Shown piece after piece: positions 6,694-6,776 of a stretch of 6,776 nt of DNA (the first letter of the stretch is position 1; every line of letters starts with the position of its first letter). The translations under genes and the position numbers were made by a program. A model generated the notes under the pieces. The model had not been told where the DNA came from and made no database searches. It saw only the letters and a list, made by a program, of their open reading frames with translations. The DNA lies in assembly GCA_937877455.1 (NCBI GenBank), contig CALFIU010000080.1, positions 1 to 6,776 on the forward strand, written 5' to 3'. The stretch is from an uncultured Bacteroidales bacterium. GTDB taxonomy: Bacteria; Bacteroidota; Bacteroidia; Bacteroidales; UBA3824.

Positions 6694-6776
6694 ATGTCAA
6701 GATTTGAAACATCAAAGTTTGTTCGCAACAATGCTGTAATGAATCGCGAATGTCTGATTCAAGCCTGCGAACAACT
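6694..6776 (+). CDS. Unidentified protein, N-terminal 27 codons (possibly DUF1257/Ycf35-like), runs off right edge
   Basis: ATG at 6694 starts 2 nt after the PLD stop and is preceded by a good Shine-Dalgarno site, so a third co-transcribed gene is well supported although only 27 codons are visible. They read MSRFETSKFVRNNAVMNREC followed by LIQACEQ. The pattern MS-[HR]-x-x-x-x-K followed about 15 residues later by a helix with L-x-x-A-C-x-x-L resembles the start of DUF1257/Ycf35 proteins, small proteins often encoded beside MoxR-like AAA+ ATPases and DUF2997 genes. With so few residues this is only a suggestion. Its position implies it works with, or is regulated along with, the helicase-PLD pair. 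Confidence 0.6.
   Translation, partial: MSRFETSKFVRNNAVMNRECLIQACEQ

Noticed and set aside
1..6776. tRNA, rRNA, CRISPR array, insertion sequence or att site
   Set aside because: No regularly spaced repeats, transposase motifs, tRNA-like cloverleaf or rRNA-like sequence were noticed on reading both strands.

Overview
The window looks like chromosomal or island DNA from a member of the Bacteroidota. Three things suggest this. The divergent promoter on the minus strand matches the phylum's TTTG / 19 bp / TAnnTTTG consensus. The partial leftmost gene belongs to the AAA-ATPase-like family that is multi-copy in Prevotella and Bacteroides-type genomes. One protein begins with a helix-rich module that resembles the N-terminus of Bacteroidota translation initiation factor IF2. 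The DNA is AT-rich overall; the partial ATPase gene looks visibly richer in G+C than the helicase operon.

Layout: positions 1-333 (minus) hold the N-terminal 111 codons of the AAA-ATPase-like gene, which runs off the left edge. Positions 334-559 are a divergent intergenic region with a well-matched minus-strand promoter, a weaker plus-strand promoter, a leader element present once on each side, a 12-bp inverted repeat and a possible 22-codon leader ORF. Positions 560-4606 (plus) are one continuous reading frame for a very large SF1 helicase of the DNA2/NAM7/UPF1 (COG1112-like) type. A single in-frame TAA at 863-865 breaks it into a 101-codon N-terminal piece and a long C-terminal piece with every helicase motif. 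Positions 4613-6691 (plus) encode a 692-residue protein with an IF2-N-like N-terminus, a middle helical region and a phospholipase D (PLD)-type nuclease domain. At 6694 a third gene starts and runs off the right edge; its first residues faintly resemble DUF1257/Ycf35 proteins.

The three plus-strand genes are packed with gaps of 6 and 2 nt, so they read as one operon. A COG1112-like helicase next to a PLD nuclease is the core pairing of the Mokosh anti-phage system. My working interpretation is a Mokosh-like or related helicase-nuclease defence operon of unusual architecture: no kinase domain is visible, the PLD partner carries an IF2-N-like module, and a further gene is coupled downstream. 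This is inferred from motifs and gene order; no homology search was run. The in-frame stop means the copy may be inactive, may restart downstream, or may contain a sequencing error.
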